NCBI GenBank assembly: GCA_000310025.1
Contig: FN649748.1
Coordinates: 2,306,047 to 2,367,450, forward strand
Length of the DNA: 61,404 nt
Source of the DNA: Ectocarpus siliculosus
Taxonomy: Eukaryota; Sar; Phaeophyceae; Ectocarpales; Ectocarpaceae
Reading direction: 5' to 3'
Numbering within the stretch: position 1 is the first letter of the stretch; every line of letters begins with the position of its first letter. The notes below the pieces were generated by a model that saw nothing but the letters and a program-made list of their open reading frames with translations, was not told where the DNA came from and did no database searches. The position numbers were made by a program, and so were the translations under genes. Shown one piece after another: positions 58,709 to 61,404 of this stretch.

Positions 58709-61404
58709 ATGCCGCCACAGGTGGAGTACTACCGCACGATGGTCCAGCAGCAGCAACAACAACACCAGCAGCATCAGCAGCAGCTGAGCAACGCCGGCTT
58801 CTCTGCTGCGGCGACATACAAGCCACCGCCTCCCCGGTCAGCCTACCCGATGAACCCCGCCGCCACCGCCGCCGCCGTTGCGGCCGCCGCCGCCGCCGCC
58901 CGCGTCGTCCCGCAGCAGCAGCAGCAGCAGCAGTCGAACGCTGCGGCATCGTGGGGTCGGGGCGCTGCTCCCGCCGGCGGCGGCCACGGAAACGGCGCAG
59001 CCCACGGCGGTGCCGGCGGCGCGGCCGCCGTTAGCAAAGGCGGGGCAGGAGGCGGCGGCGGGGCTAACGAGGGCCTCCAGCAGCAGCACCAGCATCAGCC
59101 GCAGCAAGGGACCGCCGCTGTTGGTGCCGCTGCAGCTACAGCGGGGGCAGCGGCCGCGTCACCGCCGCCGCCGTCGGCCATTGGTGCCGCTGGCTCCACC
59201 GCGCCGGCAACGATGAAAACTGAACCGGCCGGCGGGCACGGGGCGGCGGCGGCGGCGGGAGCGGCGGGAGCTAGCCCGGCGCCGGCACCTGCCGACGGGG
59301 AGCGGCTGCCGCCGGTTTCCAGGGAATTTGCTGAGCAGATGTCGCCCTCCGCGCTGCAGGCCATTAAGCAGATTTCAAAGGTGAGTTTCTTTATGTGCTA
59401 AGCGCGCAATATCGTGTGTATCAAAGTTTAGAAAACGCTGGAAGTGCGGTCTTGTAGTCGTTTCTACAGCTGTTGATAAGTGCAGTGCAAGTGGGACACA
59501 TTTTTTTCCCCGAAGATATCTTGGGATATATCTATTGTGCGGTCTTCTGTGTCACTGCTATATTTTTTTTTTTATCGCGAGAAAGCGTTAAGATTCTTGA
59601 CCGTTTTCCCTCACCGGCCGTAAAGTGGAAGTCGGGTGCACCTGCGAAGCAATCGATCGCCACCCGATACCGCAGCAGGCATGATGTGAAAACAATTTTT
59701 ACAGCGGCCAATTATTTAGCGTGACTACGCCGAGATTCGAAGTCGTCTCGGCTCATCGGGCAAGTTGAGGTTGCGGGCTTTTTCTAAGAAATACCGGGGG
59801 GAGAAACTTTTCTCAAAATTTTACCCTCGTACCCACCTCATGCAGCAGCAGAGCACGTGTGCATGTATGTGTATCTCAAGTGTATCCCTGTCCACCTGGA
59901 GTAGAGCAGCTGGAAAATCCTCGTTGATCCCAATGGATTTGTTGTCGTCGATATTCGGTCGTGGTCATTTTTACTTCTAGCTCAACATCAAAACATGTAG
60001 ATCTTCGAACCCGTCGTGTATCGGCAAGACCCCCTCCCCGCCCCCTGCTGGGAGATGGATCAGATGGCAGGCGTGACATGTGGAAAACGAGGATAGGTAT
60101 GGCGCGCGAATTCCGTTTGCTTGTTGTTACAAATGGTTACATACAAAAAGGCACGACCCGACCACGTCCTTGGTATGTCTCTGATCGATGTATACGTGGT
60201 CAACTGACTCGCATGGAAAGCAACGCGTGTAAGCAACCCCCCCGTCCCCCGCCGTGTTTGTCCCCGTCCCTGCCAACAGCTGCGGGATGCCCAGTACCTC
60301 TCCGGCAGGGGTCGCGACAAGCCATCCACGAGCGATGAGGAGCAAGAGCCGGTGCTACCCATGGGGCCAACGCCAGAGCTGGCGCCTGCGGCGGGGGGGT
60401 ACGAGAGCTCCGACGGGGGGCACACGGGGGGCGCGGGGAGGGGGCAAGGGTGGAGGTCTGCCCACAGGGGCGGCGCGTATTCTCTCTCTCTGTAAGTGGT
60501 ATTTTTTCTCGGCTCTCCTTACAGGTTTTTTGTGTTGGGGGGAGATCTATATATTTTTTTGAATTCGTTGGTTTGTTCTTGTTTGTCGGCGACTTGAAAT
60601 ATAGCAGCGACTGCAGTGCGGAACGATTTGAGCGAAAGGAGTCGAAAATGTAACCACGTCGCGGAACAAAGCAAAGGAAATCGACCCAAAAATGAAAGTG
60701 ATGAAGTAGCCCCCTTTTATCTCAATAGTGGTGGGGGGGTGGAAAGAAGGTGGGAGCGCGCTGAGATTCAGGCCTTACTGCAAATACCACGCGTATGACA
60801 CAATTATCGAGGAGAGACTTCGTGCGCAGAAAATTCCAGCTTGAGACTGCTGTGTTGTTCTTTCCAACATGGTGCTGGTGGGACGCATATCTGATCGAGT
60901 TAGCACACCTTGTGTTTTTTCAAAAAGAACGAAAAACGTGTCCTACTATTATAGGCCATAAAACTGTATTTTTTTACGTTGGATCCAGCCTGCGTACCGC
61001 CCCCGCCCCCCTTCCTCCTGTTCGCCCCCGTCTGACTGTTGCACCTTCTGCCGAAAACGTTGCGCTCACTGGTGGAACAGCAACAACAACAGTAGCAACC
61101 CGCGCTCCGCGGGCGGGGCGGGCGGCACCGGCGCCGGTGGTAGCGGAGCAGGCGGTGCCGGCGGCGGCAGCGGCGGCGGCGGCCACGGCCAAGACGCGGC
61201 GAAAGACTCGAGCCGCGCCACGCTGGGCCAGCTCGCCGCCAAGGTTCAGGCGGAAGAGAAGAGCCGCCGCACCCGCGCCGGCGTGGGAGATGGCGTCAGG
61301 GACGGGGACTACAACGCCACCGGCGGCGGCGACAGAGGCGACGCCAGGAGCAATAACAACGGCGAAAACGACAGCGTGTCGGGCGGCGGCGGCGGCGGCG
61401 GCTG
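57920..61404 (+). CDS. Gln/Ala/Gly-rich low-complexity protein, incomplete at window end
   Basis: Exons 57920..59380, 60280..60491 and 61081..>61404 join in phase (0, then 2) and give more than 660 residues. The first exon is dominated by poly-Gln tracts (near 58105-58151, 58220-58256, 58620-58710 and 58748-58785), poly-Ala and Gly-rich runs with scattered Tyr and His. The least repetitive part is REFAEQMSPSALQAIKQISK joined to LRDAQYLSGRGRDKPSTSDE across the first intron. The third exon is Gly/Asn-rich with a charged segment (LGQLAAKVQAEEKSRR). Such composition is typical of transcriptional co-activators and RNA-granule proteins, but no domain identifies it, and the rest lies beyond the edge. 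Met 57920 was chosen because the sequence upstream (to 57737) looks less like protein; an earlier start is possible. CAG runs make the copy number prone to variation and assembly error. Confidence 0.7.
58105..58151. repeat. CAG trinucleotide tract encoding poly-Gln
   Basis: About 15 consecutive CAG codons lie in the first exon of the Gln-rich gene. Interrupted CAG/CAA tracts follow at about 58220-58256 and 58620-58710. Confidence 0.95.

Overview
The window looks like nuclear DNA from a brown alga, Ectocarpus or a close relative. The clearest taxonomic marker is a protein with six EsV-1-7 cysteine repeats at 5.4-6.9 kb, a domain family best known from brown algae and their phaeoviruses. The rest fits: genes are broken into short exons by long introns, coding exons are GC-rich at third positions, proteins carry long Gln/Ala/Gly/Ser runs, and microsatellites and poly-C runs are common. 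Two runs of N (24077-24176 and 34951-35647) show it is a draft assembly. Exons were joined by reading splice sites and phase by eye. Where I give a full join, every junction keeps frame and the product matches a known family or repeat pattern.

Layout. 1-5.4 kb: no convincing gene. 5.4-6.9 kb (-): EsV-1-7 repeat protein. 6.9-9.6 kb: non-coding, with a reverse transcriptase fragment and a minisatellite. 9.6-18.1 kb (-): MnmE, the tRNA-modification GTPase, in seven exons. 19.1-20.3 kb: a non-autonomous DNA transposon with 35-bp inverted ends and a TTA target duplication. 21.3-26.4 kb (-): a CFAP73/CCDC42-type coiled-coil flagellar protein in eight exons. 28.4-30.1 kb (-): a Tctex1-type dynein light chain. 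30.6-32.4 kb (+): a small protein with an RIIa/DPY-30-like dimerisation segment. 35.7-39.3 kb (-): SDF2, an ER protein with MIR repeats, its 3' end lost in the second N run. 40.3-43.7 kb (+): an ENT plus Tudor-knot chromatin protein resembling EMSY-LIKE factors. 48.1-51.3 kb (+): a coiled-coil and leucine-rich-repeat protein. 51.9-53.7 kb: an unresolved locus open on both strands, best read as a minus-strand gene. 54.2-56.7 kb (-): D-glycerate 3-kinase (GLYK). 57.9 kb to the window end (+): a very Gln/Ala/Gly-rich protein that runs off the edge.

How the genes relate. Three neighbours between 21.3 and 32.4 kb have flagellar or dynein-type folds. Two of them (dynein light chain and RIIa protein) start head to head 545 bp apart, so a shared promoter is plausible. 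The others are housekeeping or regulatory genes with no obvious shared pathway: organellar tRNA modification (MnmE), photorespiratory glycerate recycling (GLYK), ER glycoprotein quality control (SDF2) and chromatin reading (ENT/Tudor). No operons, CRISPR arrays or intact tRNA genes were seen.

The most useful technical observation is that the 100-N gap at 24.1 kb looks false. The sequence on each side of it is a homopolymer-smeared copy of the good sequence on the other side, so the two contigs probably overlap at a poly-C run.
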